Shown: positions 24,023 to 36,436 of the stretch, piece after piece | Position numbering within the stretch: position 1 is the first letter of the stretch | Layout: every line of letters starts with the position of its first letter | Assembly: GCA_037447655.1 (NCBI GenBank) | Contig: JBBHKE010002248.1 | Coordinates: 154,962-218,961, forward strand | Direction of reading: 5' to 3' | Source of the DNA: Zygnema cylindricum | Lineage: Eukaryota; Streptophyta; Zygnematophyceae; Zygnematales; Zygnemataceae | Length of the DNA stretch: 64,000 nucleotides | Notes under the pieces: generated by a model | What the model was told of the DNA's origin: nothing | The model's database searches: none | Seen by the model: the letters and a program-made list of their open reading frames with translations, nothing else | Position numbers and translations under genes: made by a program

Positions 24023-25008
24023 TGTTGTTTTTGAAGATTTAGTTTCGTGCGTATGTGAAATTTGATGCGCACGCGACGTTTCGTGCGTATATATTTTACA
24101 TGATGTACTGTGGAGTTTTGAACAGTTTGCGGTTCGGGGGAATTAAATGTACGAGTAAAATTAATGGAGTAATTGAGTGGCGCGAAATGTGAGAGGAAAT
24201 GGACGGCGGATCGCGAAGCGATCCGACGTGAGATAATCGACGAAGATAAAATGGTACGTCGCACGTAAAGTTGATAATGCGACACGTGGGATATATAAAA
24301 AGGACGCCGCCGGTACATAAAATATTTTTGGGAACAAGTGTACTTATTTTTGGCAGGCGCATTTATGACGAGGAACAAAAATTTACAGGTACACAAAATC
24401 TCACAAAATCTTATGCTGACTCATGCTGAGTCACTCAACGACACTCCTCAAATTTTGTCAAACAATCCGGAACGTCCAAAAATAAATATCGTGTGATTGA
24501 CGCGATTTCGCGTCACCACTAAATAAAAAATCTCGGCGGCCTATATCCGCCGTCCGTCGCTCTTAATCGGCACCCTTGATATCGCGCCGCGTGGTCATAA
24601 AAATCCACTTGTCGAAACCTCGTCAAACCATCCGAAATTGTCCGTACCGCAATTTTGTTCCTCGTCATAAATGCGCCTGCCAAAAATAAGTACACCTGTC
24701 CCCAAAAAGATTATATGTACCGGTGGCGTCCTTTTATATATCCCACGTGTCGCATTATGAACTTTACGTGCGACGTACCATTTTATCTTCGTCGATTATC
24801 TCACGTCGGATCGCTTCGCGATCCGCCGTCCATTTCCTCTCACATTTCGCGCCACTCAATTACTCCATTAATTTTACTCGTACATTTAATTCCCCCGAAC
24901 CGCAAACTGTTCAAAACTCCACAGTACATCATGTAAAATATATACGCACGAAACGTCGCGTGCGCTCAAATTTCACATACGCACGAAACTAAATCTTCAA
25001 AAACAACA
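24023..25008. repeat. Long inverted repeat with LTR-like arms
   Basis: Arms 24023-24377 and 24656-25008 (355 and 353 bp) are inverted and agree closely. Each arm, read from the centre outward, starts TGTTCCTCG and ends CAAAAACAACA, i.e. has LTR-like TG...CA ends. A 278-bp unrelated spacer separates them. It abuts the truncated Copia gag. Alternatives are two opposite-facing LTRs of 0.35 kb, a single roughly 1-kb LTR with inverted ends, or a foldback transposon. No flanking duplication was found. Confidence 0.85.
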
Positions 25009-25888
25009 CTCCCCCGAAAATTTAGTTTTGTGCATCCATTATGCCACGTCATCAGCTGTCACACTGTCACCTCCTGCTGTCTCCTCCATCTGAATCCGCC
25101 AAATGCCTCCGCCAGAATTTTCTCACTTGTTCCACCATCGCTTCCGCTAACTCCACATACCATCCAGATTTCATAATACATAATATATATATGATTTCAT
25201 CTTCCGATTACAACAAAAATAATTCCTTCCAATATCTAAATCCGGATTTACATTCCCAAAATTCTATCACAAATCAACTAAAAATTAAAGCCAAAAGGTC
25301 ACACTAATAATATATCCTCGCTCAAATAATTCCTACCTCATTATAACAAATCTAGATTTCAATAATATTTTTTTTTCTTTTCATAAACTATCAAATCCCA
25401 AAATTTCCCATAAAAATTCATATACAAAATAGTATTTTCCAAAAATTCTAATAATGTCACATTTCGCAAAAATTTCCAACAACTCAAAATCTACATTACA
25501 ACTCCAATTTTCAACAATCATCGATCCACAAAATTTGGATCTCTCCACCACATGTCACAACTCCACCTTCCGGATCTCTCTCCCCCAAACGTCGAATCTC
25601 CATCTTCCACATCTCTCCATCAAACGAATATGTATTTTCCAAAAATAAAATATCATTTCTCATAATTAATCATTTTCATTGAGGGTAGACATTTCGGCAC
25701 TGTCACTAAGTTAACCCTTGGGGCGATGCAAGATTAAACTCGGCACATACCAACACTATGATAAGGTCGATCTCATGGGTACACAGACACCATTACTGCA
25801 ATACAACCAGCAAGGACAATATTAACCCGCTACAATGCGTGTGACAAAAACCTACATCGACTTAACCTAACATATGATAGATGGGGTG
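25009..25888. other. AT/C-rich stretch, no gene
   Basis: Low-complexity sequence rich in A, T and C with no recognisable coding region. The short plus-strand frames (25041-25307, 25454-25648) have compositionally driven translations. Confidence 0.5.
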
Positions 25889-25901
25889 TGGGCCCATAAC
25901 C
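25889..25901 (-). other. Copia-type half-tRNA-Met primer-binding site
   Basis: On the minus strand GGTTATGGGCCCA follows directly after a block ending CAACA. This is the position and sequence of the copia-type primer site for initiator tRNA-Met. Confidence 0.6.
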
Positions 25902-26754
25902 TGTTGTTCTTTGGTCTAAAATAGACTGCAGAAGCCACCCAAACTATCATGCAAAAAGCTAAGCAAAAATAGGTCGACGAACAATCATTTGAAATGCATC
26001 CTCCATATGCGTACACAGACGCGACAAACAACATTTAGGGTTTCATGGAATAATCAACATAAATAAACCCTATGACAACATCTAAGGTTTGATGGAATAA
26101 TCGACATAAACAAACCCTATGACAAATGCATAAACAATGCATATCAAACATATATATAAAAAAAAACATAAATAAATAATAACACACAAATGCATCACAC
26201 ATAAACAAAAGTATAATCAAATAATCATTATATCATTCAAAGTGCATGACCTAATCGACAACCCTAAAGTACTACATCTTTGGTCCCCACTTTACTAACC
26301 AGCATTGATTATTAATTCCTAACAAAGCTCATTCCTATATATGTACACTTGTGAGCTGTCAATGAATCGCTACATGTCAAAATAGCCAACGTAACTTCCA
26401 CTAAGTAGTATTACATCATGAAAACCTATTACGACAAATAATCCTAACTGTAAGTGTACACCTGAGAGTCTACCAATCATAAGAGTACACTTGTCTGCAA
26501 GTACGACACTGCATACACACAAATTAAAATACCGAAACCGTAATTGACCACCTAAATAGAAACTGTAATAATCAACACTAAAATATTAATTCACGTAAGA
26601 CAAGACAATGTTGTTTCAAATATTTATAACGACGCGTCTGTGTACGCATATGGAGGATGCATTTCAAATGATTGTTCGTCGACCTATTTTTGCTTAGCTT
26701 TTTGCATGATAGTTTGGGTGGCTTCTACGGTCTATTTTAGACCAAAGAACAACA
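25902..26754 (-). mobile_element. LTR-like block with 122-bp inverted ends
   Basis: 853 bp bounded by TGTTGTTCTTTGGTC and its exact inverse. Arms 25902-26023 and 26633-26754 differ at only about two positions. The interior is AT-rich and non-coding. A primer-binding site lies immediately past its minus-strand 3' end, which argues for an LTR. It interrupts the gag fragment of the neighbouring element. No target duplication is evident. Confidence 0.65.
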
Positions 26755-27009
26755 TGGTCATCTCCTTCTCCGCTCCTTTATCCACCACCTCTTCTTCCTT
26801 TGTCTCCTCCGTTGAAGATGGACCTGCTTTCTTTGTGAATCTGCTTCCCTCAAACCCTGGAGGAATTCGAAGACTTGATGGGCGCCCCAATCGTCCACCC
26901 ACTATCCCCCAACACCTTTTTTTAGCATAGAGCTCCTATCATCATACTTTCCCAGTATATAAAGCTAGTTCCATTAAAGATTGGTACCCTAGAGGGTGGG
27001 CCCATAACC
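26755..27009 (-). pseudogene. gag: Copia gag N-terminal fragment with primer-binding site
   Basis: Minus strand from 27009: the exact copia-type primer site GGTTATGGGCCCA (27009-26997) is at once the start of a gag reading GPPSRVPIFNGTSFIYWES, colinear with DPPSRVHMFDGTNFTYWEF of the 16.6-kb gag. A stop follows after GALC. The remainder is acidic and runs into the 25.9-26.75-kb block. Confidence 0.75.
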
Positions 27010-28055
27010 TAAAACTTTGAGACCTCCATAAGTCCTCAGAGTGGACAGCTTCCAAAAAGCCTCTAGGATAATCCTGACCCCTTTGTGTTTCAGCAAGAAC
27101 AAATGTCACCCTGGAAGACAAAAAATCTGACCAACTTCACCCTTGTGAAGGCAAGACTCCCTTGAGTCGATAGCAAAAAGAATCTCTGAATTTGCTCCAC
27201 TGAGCAGTAAGTTATGGAGGGTCAAAGTTGACCTTTTGTACAGAAGCTCTGTGGGAGAGAGGGTCCTATCTCCTAATTTTTCTAAGTCCTATCTCTCTCA
27301 CAGACTCTATCTACTGATGTACGGAGCCAATTATATTCCACTTTCGTACACAAAAGTACAGTTGCCGGCGTACTTTTTGTACGGCCATTGTACGACATGG
27401 CCTAAATGTCGACACGTGGTATATTCAGATTTGCTCCCTTAATCCTCGGAGATGCCGCGATCCAATGTTATTCCGCCACGTATCATCCGATGTGGCGATG
27501 ACCACAAACTGCCGAAATCCTCTTCCGCGATCTCGGCGTTCATTCCGGCCGTCTGATTAAATTCACATTTAATCGTAGCCGTAATAACTACTTGCGCGGT
27601 ATTCGTTTCGCTAAAGAAACAAATGCGCGGTATTCGTTTCTTTATCCGTACCACAATCCGTACTTTTACATTACTGAATCTATGTATCCTGTGAATAGTT
27701 TCAGTTAAATGAATTATCCTACTTGGTAATGTATAACTAAATACCAAACCCAATAGAACGTAACACTAGGTCAAGACATAACGGATAAGGTTACCGTCTA
27801 CCGGTTGCTTACTGTCCGGCATTTACCAGGATCGATCCTGGGGGCAGCACATATCCTTTTAGTAAATAAACATCTAACGGTAAATAAACTAATATACATA
27901 TTTTCGTAATCCTCTGGAAAGCCAAGGTAGCCATGGCTCTAGTTTCCTCTCCAATTTCTGAGTGACAGCGACAAGTTTGAGAAGTTGGAGAGAGAAGTTA
28001 GAGGTAGACTGCCTCGGCTTTTTCCTATATTTCTATTTAGACCTAGAAAATACTT
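27010..28055 (-). repeat. LTR of the 15-kb family (minus orientation)
   Basis: Diverged but colinear with the 15470 LTR read on the minus strand: the start near 28055 has CTAGGTCTAAATAG, then a GGCAGTC block, AACAAATG and ACGTGG segments, and AAGGGAGTC near 27165. With the primer site and gag fragment to its left it is the 5' end of a broken element. It contains ACCAGGATCGATCCTGG at about 27826, a T-arm-like hairpin. Confidence 0.7.
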
Positions 28056-31000
28056 TAAATGGGTGTTTGTTTTTGTATTGTTTGTATTTTCGGTTGGGAA
28101 TGGAAGGGTGAATTTTGGCCGAATTTGGAGTTTTCCTTGTTTTTGGTCGGAATTATTTATTTTGCTTTGTTGCTTTCGTATGAGATAACTCTTGTAAAGA
28201 ATACGTTGAAGACCCAAGAGCCTAGTGGCTACCTTGTGGCTGAGTATAAATTATAGGGGTCACTTCATGCTAGGGGAGTATTCTTCCCTTTTATTCATTT
28301 GGTCATCTTCACCTTTATTCTTTTGCATCTTGTATATATATTTTTCCTTTCTCATTCATTTTCGTTTGTATATATGTCTGGAGCATGACTTTGCTGGTTA
28401 TGATGCATGATTTCCTTGCTTCTCTCTCATGCACGACAGAGTTAATTAGCACATAAAACGCATGATGTTTTTAACTTTCGGGTATAAGTTCAAGAGTGGC
28501 ATTTGGGCCCAGTAGATGCTTGAACAAACAACTGAGGAAATACAATATCATTCAGATGAGCTTAGAAAATCACAATATGGTTATTGTTCCATTCAAAAAT
28601 TAGGAGGTATTGTTAAAGAAATTTATGAAATGAGATTATTGGTTGTCCTGTTAAGTCTTTCGATTTGTTGGTAGGAGAGAGTTCTTAAAGTAGGATAGTT
28701 TCGTGAAAATTGCATAAAATGTGTGTGTGTGACAGATGCATGACAATTGTCCCTTGCAATTAAAAAGCCATTGCGATGGGTTTGGGTTGTAAAAATGTAA
28801 TGGAAATGTGTAAAGATGAATGAAAACGGAATTAGTCATTAATATTGGTTGTATAATCGTTGTACCTTTTGTTCATGTGGCAAATAAAAGCTTGATAAAA
28901 AATAACATGAGACATGCCGACGGTTCGGTCTCTTCCGACGCTTCCTCCTCTTCCGGAGGCTCATCCCCATCCTCTATAAACTCATCCATTTCGGTTCTCG
29001 AAGAGTCATAATCTTCATCGACTCCCTTACCCCCTTCTGCTTCGCAAACACCTACATCCTCTTCTCTAACCCCTTCTTCTTGTAACCCCCCTTTCGCCAC
29101 CCTTCCCGTTTCTACATCGTCCGTCCCCCTCCTTTCCCTTACCATCTTTCCCTTACCAGCTTCTCCAATTCCTCCATCTCGTCTCCTGCAACATCAATTC
29201 CTCCACCTTTCTCAATACCATCTCCATTCCAACCCTTCGTGCGAGCTGCCCATTCTGAGGACCTATGAAGGTCTCAGAATTGCAGGTTGTACGTCTACAA
29301 TGTCACGGATAGACATGGGATGCCACAAAAAGTTACAAAAAATAGGGTACAATAACACAAATTGTAAACTTTATCAACCGTCACATGAATTGTCCATATA
29401 CACAATCATCACAAATCTATGTAGTGATTTTTTTTTCGCATTTGGACACTTGAAAAACGTGTACAGAGAACCATCGGTGGAACACAAAACAAGTTCGATG
29501 CATTACCACTACATAGGGACACGACGTTAGTGATCTGTAGGGGATTTTTTGGGGTATTATGCTACTTTAGGTTCTTTATGGCTTCTTAGGGGTAATTTAG
29601 GCTTTTCATCGAGTATGCAACCTTTAGCTTTTTATTTACATTTTTAGAGGACAAAATTTAGGCTTTATGCTTTAATGAAAAAAACTTCAACTAATAAGGG
29701 AAATTACAAACGTTAGTGGCCGAAAATATCAATAAAAACATCGCTCACACGCAAAATCAATGCTTGCACTCAAAATAGCAATACAAATAAAAAAGGGATC
29801 AATGCATGTTCCAAAAAGTGAAAATTGACGGATCCAATTTGATTCGTAGCAGTAAGATTTATTATACGTGGGAAACCATTGTAGAAAAAAATGGGTTTTA
29901 TTTGAAGTAAAAAGAGGTAAAACAACGATAAACGAATATAATAAAAGTATATAATTGAGTTCTTTATAACACTATAAATGTGAGAGTACAAACTTTATCA
30001 TCTGAACCACCAAATATCAATTCAAACAATTGCCGTACACGGCCAACATATAAACTCTCGACCGCTATTAGACAATCGTGCGTTTAGAAATAAAGTACAT
30101 TGAAATTTGAAATTGAATATGTACTACCTTATAGCAAGTGTTCAACATCGAGTAGGTTTCCACGATGGTAGTTAATTATTTTCCTTAAGGTCTTGAAAAT
30201 TGATAAGTCGACGTGACACACCAAAAGACCTATTACTGTTTTATATGGGGGGCGGTTTTAAAACATCGTTGATACTCATTACAATCTCTATTACAGCTTC
30301 AACAAACTATAAAATTGGAATGTTCATCTTTTTTTTATGAGTTTGCGAGACAAATGACATTCATGTCTTGCCCACCTTTGGGCAATTTTGCTGGGAGGAG
30401 GGAATAAGGGGGGCGAAGGCAAAAGGAGAGGGGAAAAAAGAACGGAGTACGAAAGGGGAGAGGAGAAGAAGGGAAAGAGCAACAAAGGAAGTGACTTTGT
30501 TCGAAGTTGTAACGCGATGAATATAAATATTAAGAAAGAAGACTTTGTTGAATTGGGTGATATTTCTATTCTCATCATTTTCATGGGTTCATGTCATACT
30601 TTAAAAAAGGTAAGATGTCTTTCCCCAAGACTTTTTTTTTCCTTGCTAAACCTTTGGGCGAGTGGCTTTTAGCAAGGTTGTCTCTAACCTTGGGGAATAA
30701 CGTCATGTGTACTCCATTGAAGACTACCCACCAAAAGATGACAAGTTTGACGTCGTGATGCAAATTTTGGACCCCTCCTTTTACGGTGGCAAACACGGAA
30801 TGGCTTCAATTCATATGTCGTTGGTTCATCACATAGACAAGAGAGCACAAAAGCCGAATCTCATATCGAAGTCGTAAACAACGGAAGATAAGTTGGGTGA
30901 CCAACTAGTTGTAGCTTCCATCGCACGAGTGTGGAGTAGCTTAGAATCTTAAATTCTACCTTTTTAGCTATGGTGTCACTCAAAGACCCTCGATAAATAA

Positions 31001-32112
31001 CATGTATGATTCATTACGACTGATGTCATTACAACAACTCTAATGGGCAATTTCGGACTTGCAATTCTACTAATTGAGAACCAACAAACATTATTTAACA
31101 AAAAATTAACAACACAAACCTTATATGATTTTGATTTTACCTTCTTTGAGAAGTCTGTTCTTAAATTTGTATACTTTCATCGATGAAAACCTGCACAAAA
31201 GGCGACTTGTTTATGACTAGCCAATTCTTGAATTCGTTTACCCCCATTAAAAACTCCTTATATAAAAGAGCCACGTGTCTATGACTACAAAGAATTGAAC
31301 GATTAGGATTTGTTATTTTGCGCTCCAATTTTAAATAACGATGACCTTAGGTTGGATCACGTGGAGAGTTGGATTAAGTTTAAAGAGTTTGTAAGTGTTT
31401 AACGGGAGCTTTAGCTTCATCCTTTTGGCATTGTAAGGTCGCAACATAATCATCTCAATTGCAAAAGTTGGTTACGTATCCTCTTTGTCATTCAACCCCT
31501 GGTTGTCTTGCATCCTCCATGTGCTTGACGCATACATTTTTTTAAAGGGTTTTTTAGGGTTTTTAGTGAGAAAGACGGAGAGGGGGATTGAAAGAAATAT
31601 TGAAAGGGAGAGAGAAAAGGAGGAAAAAAGGGAGAGGGACAAATTGAGGGAGATGGAAAAGGACAGGGAGAGGGAGAAAGAGAGAGATAGTTGAAAAGAG
31701 AAAAAAAAAGATAGAGAGGGATACAGAGAAAGAGAGGGAGAGGAAGAGGAAGAGGGAGAGAAACGGGGAGAGGGAGATGGAGAGGAAAAAGAAGAGAAAT
31801 AGAGAATGTGAGAGGTAGAGGGAGAGAAAGAAGGAGAGGGAGAGGGAGAGGTATAGGTGAGGGAGAAAGAGTGGAGAGAGGAAAGTGAGAGGGAGAGATC
31901 AAGAGGAAGACGGAAAGAGAGAGGTAGAGCCAACGGGAAAGAGAGAAGAAGATGGAAAGCGCGGGAAATAACGCGTAATCGAAAGTAGAAAGGGGAGACG
32001 GAGACGTGGACGGAGAGGGAAAATGAATATTGAGAATTAAATAATTTATTTTACAGTTTCCGTACTGGTGTAAGCCGTGCTTGGAACAGGTTAGCCTTTG
32101 CGTGGTTACCAT
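28056..32112. other. Gene-poor stretch
   Basis: No recognised gene. Observed: a minus-strand acidic open frame (29145-28873, rich in EEEEASEETEP) of unknown nature; a 58-codon open stretch on the plus strand (30701-30877, KFDVVMQILDPSFYGGKHGM) that looks protein-like but has no start and no known family; GA-rich low complexity at 30388-30480 and 31567-31960. The rest is AT-rich sequence in which I see nothing. Confidence 0.4.
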
Positions 32113-33650
32113 CAGTGTCGGGTATCGGGTAAATTCATATCGCGATAAATTTGATATTCGATATATCGAATATCGATCGAACAGATTCCTCAATATGTCG
32201 TACCGAGACCAACATAAATTATCACGATATATATCGCGATGTATAGTATTTTTTAAATTTAATATAATATATTATTTTAGCGAAAAAAAAACAAGTTGTC
32301 TGATACACCACGTACGGCGTGATTTTCGTTCCGTGACTTAAAGGTAGACGCCGCAAAATGTAACCGACAAAAAAGTACAAATTATGTAATTCATATCATT
32401 ACTTATTTGGGGTATGGTTACATGAGGAGGTCTTTGTAATAGTAAGGACATAAAAATTTATGTATTACATAGGCCTCGCTTAACATCGCGTATCTTTTGT
32501 AAACAAGTTTTTACATACGTGTTTTGATTTGAGTGGTTCCTTGTAAGTTGACGATAAAATCTCTAAAATCGCCAAAGATTTGAGAACCAACCATTTTCAT
32601 ATGGAAATCCGTACTTGCGTATTATGTACGTATACTTCGCAAGTGTACCGCGTCAATGTACATCAAAGATCTTCTTCACTCTGTTGATTTCATAGATGTC
32701 CTATGTGCAAAACACTCACGGATTAAACTAACGATTACTACGTAAAATGCGCATAAAACAATTTCAGAAATTTTAAAATTCGTACCTTATTTTGACTTTC
32801 AAATTTCAAAAAATTTAAATATTGAATACCCCAAAAAAATGAAAAGTTCAACGAACTAGCAGCGAGCGGCGGAATTTACGTCGTCTCCAACGGCAGCTTT
32901 CTGAAGATAAAGTGGAGGACAAATAAACATACGCGCGCGCAAATGACGCAAAACGACTGAAGGAAGCTGTCGTTGGAGACGCCTTAAATTTTGCCGCTCG
33001 CCGCTAGTTTGTTGCAACGAACTAGAGGCGAGCAGCGGAATTTGCGGTGTCTTTAAAAAGTTTAGCGAACTAGCGGCGAGCGGCGGAATTTATGGCGTCT
33101 CTAAAAAGTTCAACGAACTAGCGGCGAGCGGCGGAATTTATGGCGTCTCTAAAAATTACAGCGAACTAGCGGCGAGCGGTGGAATTTATGGCGTCTCCAA
33201 CGGCGGTTTCCTTTTGAAGACAGAGTGGAGGACAAATAAAAATACGCGCGCGCAAATGAAGCAATTTTTTTTTTCAACGTCCATACGTTTTTCCGTACAA
33301 TCTGAGACGTACGAAAACAACGAAATTTACATAACTAGCGAATACCACGTAGTTTTCGGAAAAAATTCCAAATCCGTACGAATTGGTTAACTATGGCTGA
33401 CTTTCAAGAAAAAACCGTGTTTCTTTTCGACAAAAATTTACGGTCATCTTGTTTGAAGGCACGTGACTTTTGGATAATTGTGAAAAATTTCATTTTTTTT
33501 TAAATGCCTCGATATATCGACAATACGATATATTGGTGATATATTGCGATATTTTGATTTTCGATATATCGAAGCGATATATCGATTATCGGGTACCTGA
33601 AATTCGATATATATCGAATATCGGCAAATGGTCCTCGATACCCAACACTA
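32113..33650. mobile_element. Non-autonomous hAT-like DNA transposon, 1.54 kb
   Basis: Terminal inverted repeats CAGTGTCGGGTATCG and CGATACCCAACACTA (2 mismatches in 15) are flanked by a perfect 8-bp duplication GTTACCAT (32105-32112 and 33651-33658). Subterminal regions are dense in palindromic ATATCG/CGATAT. The interior has a tandem and inverted repeat block and no transposase. It was inserted into the junction of the adjacent MITE (33656). Confidence 0.85.
32845..33215. repeat. Tandem and inverted 50-bp repeats inside the hAT-like element
   Basis: At least four direct copies of a roughly 50-bp unit containing GAACTAGCGGCGAGCGGCGG and GGCGTCTC, plus an inverted copy at 32953-33012 that pairs with the unit at 32850-32905. 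The whole can form a large hairpin. Confidence 0.85.
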
Positions 33651-33655
33651 GTTAC

Positions 33656-34112
33656 CATAGTTCAAAAGTAGGCATTTCTATTGTAGGCCTTATGTAGGCG
33701 CCTTTATCGTAAGTTGTGTTATGGGCTTTTCATGTGATCTTCTTAAATCGCTACGTTGATCAACGACCGTCCGATCGTCCAAATCTGACAATATTCCTAT
33801 CGTAAGTTGTGTTATGGGCTTTTCATGTGATCTTCTTTGATCGCTACTTTTATCAGCGACCGTCCGATCGTCCAAATCTGGCGGTTTAAATAAAAAATAC
33901 CTCAAAACTCACAGAAAAATAATTTTTTGTCCGAATGTTTTTCAAAATTTAGACATGACGTTTAATTCTCTATCGATCGATGTGCAACTCAACCCTGTTA
34001 CTATTTTTTTTCATTTTGCGACCAATACAATATGGGTCTTAAGGTCATATTGTATGTTTTGCGTACAATAGGCATATTGTATGGGCGTACTTTCACCTAC
34101 TTTTGAACTATG
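33656..34112 (+). mobile_element. hAT-like MITE, CATAGTTC family, split from its left flank
   Basis: 457 bp from CATAGTTCAAAAGTAGG to CCTACTTTTGAACTATG. It contains an internal tandem duplication of the TCGTAAGTTGTGTTATGGGC segment. Its right flank is GTGGTTAG (34113-34120). The matching left duplication GTGGTTAC now lies at 32102-32109, on the far side of the 1.54-kb hAT-like element. Confidence 0.85.
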
Positions 34113-34189
34113 GTGGTTAGTGGTTACTGTAGCGTGGTTATCACCTTTGGTGAGGGTTAGTACGGACAGATCAAAGCTGGCTTGGATTA

Positions 34190-35123
34190 GGGCGTGTGCC
34201 CATGTGTTCAAGTAAGGGTTTTTTTCCGTCGTTTACACAAAAAATGGGACTTCCAACGAGAAAATATTACGCCGTACGAAAAATGGGCAAGCGTCATCTT
34301 GGAACTTGGAAGGTACGGCAATTTGGCGTTATTATCATCGCGACCCACTTCCAGCTCATCTTCACACTTGCACTGGAATCAAATCGCGACTTGATTTTAA
34401 TCAAAATAACATCCTATTGACGAATAGGAAACTTGGATTGCACGCGTCAAACGTTTTCATTTTTTTTTGCACGAAGGAAAGTACACGCTGTTTTTTTCAC
34501 TGCTCGTCACGAGCATGCACATAAGAAAATGACAAACATGTACGGAAAAAAATTTGCAAGGGTCTCAGACCTCCATTTTCCTTCATGAGTCATTTGCAAA
34601 AGTTTACGTCGTCCTCGTCTCTCTTCCTCTTTCTCACTCGATCGCTCTTATTTCTCTCTCCCCTAAATGAAATGCGGCAATGATGGTTTTAAATGAAAGA
34701 TATATTTTTTATCTTTTTTTTGAATATCTTTGGTCGTAGTTTGACGGCATATCGAATGATAAAAGATAAATAAAAAAATCGGAAGCCATGGCGGAATGTT
34801 TACGTATTAATGACGTCACAGCGTGGCGTGATTTCACAACGTCAAAAGTCAAAACCCTAAACATCTAAGATGTCAGAAAAACCTCGACGTCTACAACCGT
34901 CGCCGTTTTTGTCGACGTCACTTATTTTAGGAAGTTTCGCAGTAGTCTACATTTCGTTTCGTAGTCTGTCGCACATTTTGTAGACATCTACGACTGTCAC
35001 AAATTTGAAGTAATGAAAGCGCAAGTAATGAATGACATAGGAACACTTTGAAAAGTACACCATAAAATCTGCGCTAAATTCCAAAGTAACGTTTCAAAAT
35101 TTCGGTTACATGGGCACACGCCC
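34190..35123. mobile_element. PIF/Harbinger-like MITE (TTA duplication)
   Basis: Perfect 16-bp terminal inverted repeats GGGCGTGTGCCCATGT bound 934 bp, flanked by TTA on both sides (34187-34189 and 35124-35126). A 3-bp TTA/TAA duplication with GGG-starting ends is typical of PIF/Harbinger elements. No transposase. A diverged copy lies in opposite orientation near 57080-57650. Confidence 0.85.
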
Positions 35124-35340
35124 TTAGTAGGAACGGATCAAAGTTGGATATGTACAATGATGACGATAATGGAGAGTGATTGTAACGAGGCTTCTACGTG
35201 ATTTTTTGTATACAAAAATGATTCGCAGCATAGAGCTGATTTGCGAATACGGACAAGGTCGGCGCCGTAAAAAGTCAAAATTACGGATGGCACTGGGGAG
35301 ATGTACCCGAAAGATCTATTTTGTAACGCGATCCGAATAA

Positions 35341-36143
35341 GGGTAACCTTCCATCAGGCGTTCCCAGTAATCGTACGAACACGTTTACTGGCAGCAATAT
35401 TTGTAACACCCTTCCATCAGGTCGTGCCAGTGAATGAGGTGTTAGATTGCGATTGGTACCACGTAGGACCTGTTGAGCCGCCCGGGAATAATCATCATTT
35501 GCAAAAAGACAAAATCGCAGCTGCTTATGTGTACGGGCAGACGCCGATTAAAATATCTAATAGCGTCACGCTAATGTACAATCTGAACGTTCTTAGGGTT
35601 GTTGTGGTATCAACGGCCACGAAAACCGTTGCAAAATTAAAGTTTGTACAAATGTCCAAGAATGTACCATTTGTACGTGAATCGCTGTATCGCACATTTA
35701 TGAAGGAGACGTCACAGGATGTCCTACAACCAAGTTTTTTTTGTCGTCGAACAGGCTGGCTATACAACCAAGATTTTTTTGTCGTCGAACAGGCTGGCTT
35801 TGATGTCACACGGTACACTCCATTTGCCACATGTAAGTTTTTTGCTTCACATCTGTCGTGGATCGACTCTGACTTTACAAGTGGACCAAAACACGCGTCC
35901 AGTAATCACAAACTCTCCTCCCGAGGACAGTCGGAGGAGACTAGCTACGTACTGGAAACAAGAAGCGTTTGCGTCGAAAATTGAAAATCGGACGGTGGTA
36001 TTTTTCTCCAAGAAGTATGGAGAATCTCAACGAATTTTTAGTAAACATCTTTTTAAACAAAAAAATAAAAACAGTACGGCCTATTACGGAAGGGTACTTT
36101 CTCCAGTAAACAACCCCACTTTTCGCCTGATGGAAGGTTACCC
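35341..36143. mobile_element. PIF/Harbinger-like MITE, copy A (TAA duplication)
   Basis: Perfect 20-bp inverted ends GGGTAACCTTCCATCAGGCG, 803 bp, flanked by TAA (35338-35340 and 36144-36146). It contains a degenerate subterminal repeat (ACCCTTCCATCAGG). The 227-codon open frame across it is not conserved in copy B and is not taken as a gene. Confidence 0.87.
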
Positions 36144-36436
36144 TAAGAATCGTGACGGATCTGGACCGACACTATTTAAGGCGTTGCAGGTGGTCCCCGT
36201 GGCTTATTCGGGATAGCAGCATGACTGTACGGCTTGTTTTGGCAAAGCACGACACATTGTACGGAATAAGCTATTCGTTTTCCGACGGTTTTCCTTTGTC
36301 CTACTATGGCAATTGATTCAGGAGATTTGCCGGTCCATCATGACGCAGCTGCGCTGTCACGTGCAGCATGTCACGTGTCGGGTGTCGGTGGAAGCCTTAG
36401 GAACGCGTGGTCGGAATTATTTAATAGTGTGTCTAA
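36144..36436. other. Spacer between MITE copies A and B
   Basis: About 290 bp of unique sequence between the two direct copies. No gene seen. Confidence 0.5.

Noticed and set aside
28873-29145. Acidic minus-strand open frame as a gene
   Set aside because: Low-complexity Glu-rich, no domain, no convincing start or splice context.
35301-36216. 227- and 165-codon frames
   Set aside because: They lie within a TIR element whose second copy (36437-37232) does not keep the frames; no domain recognised.
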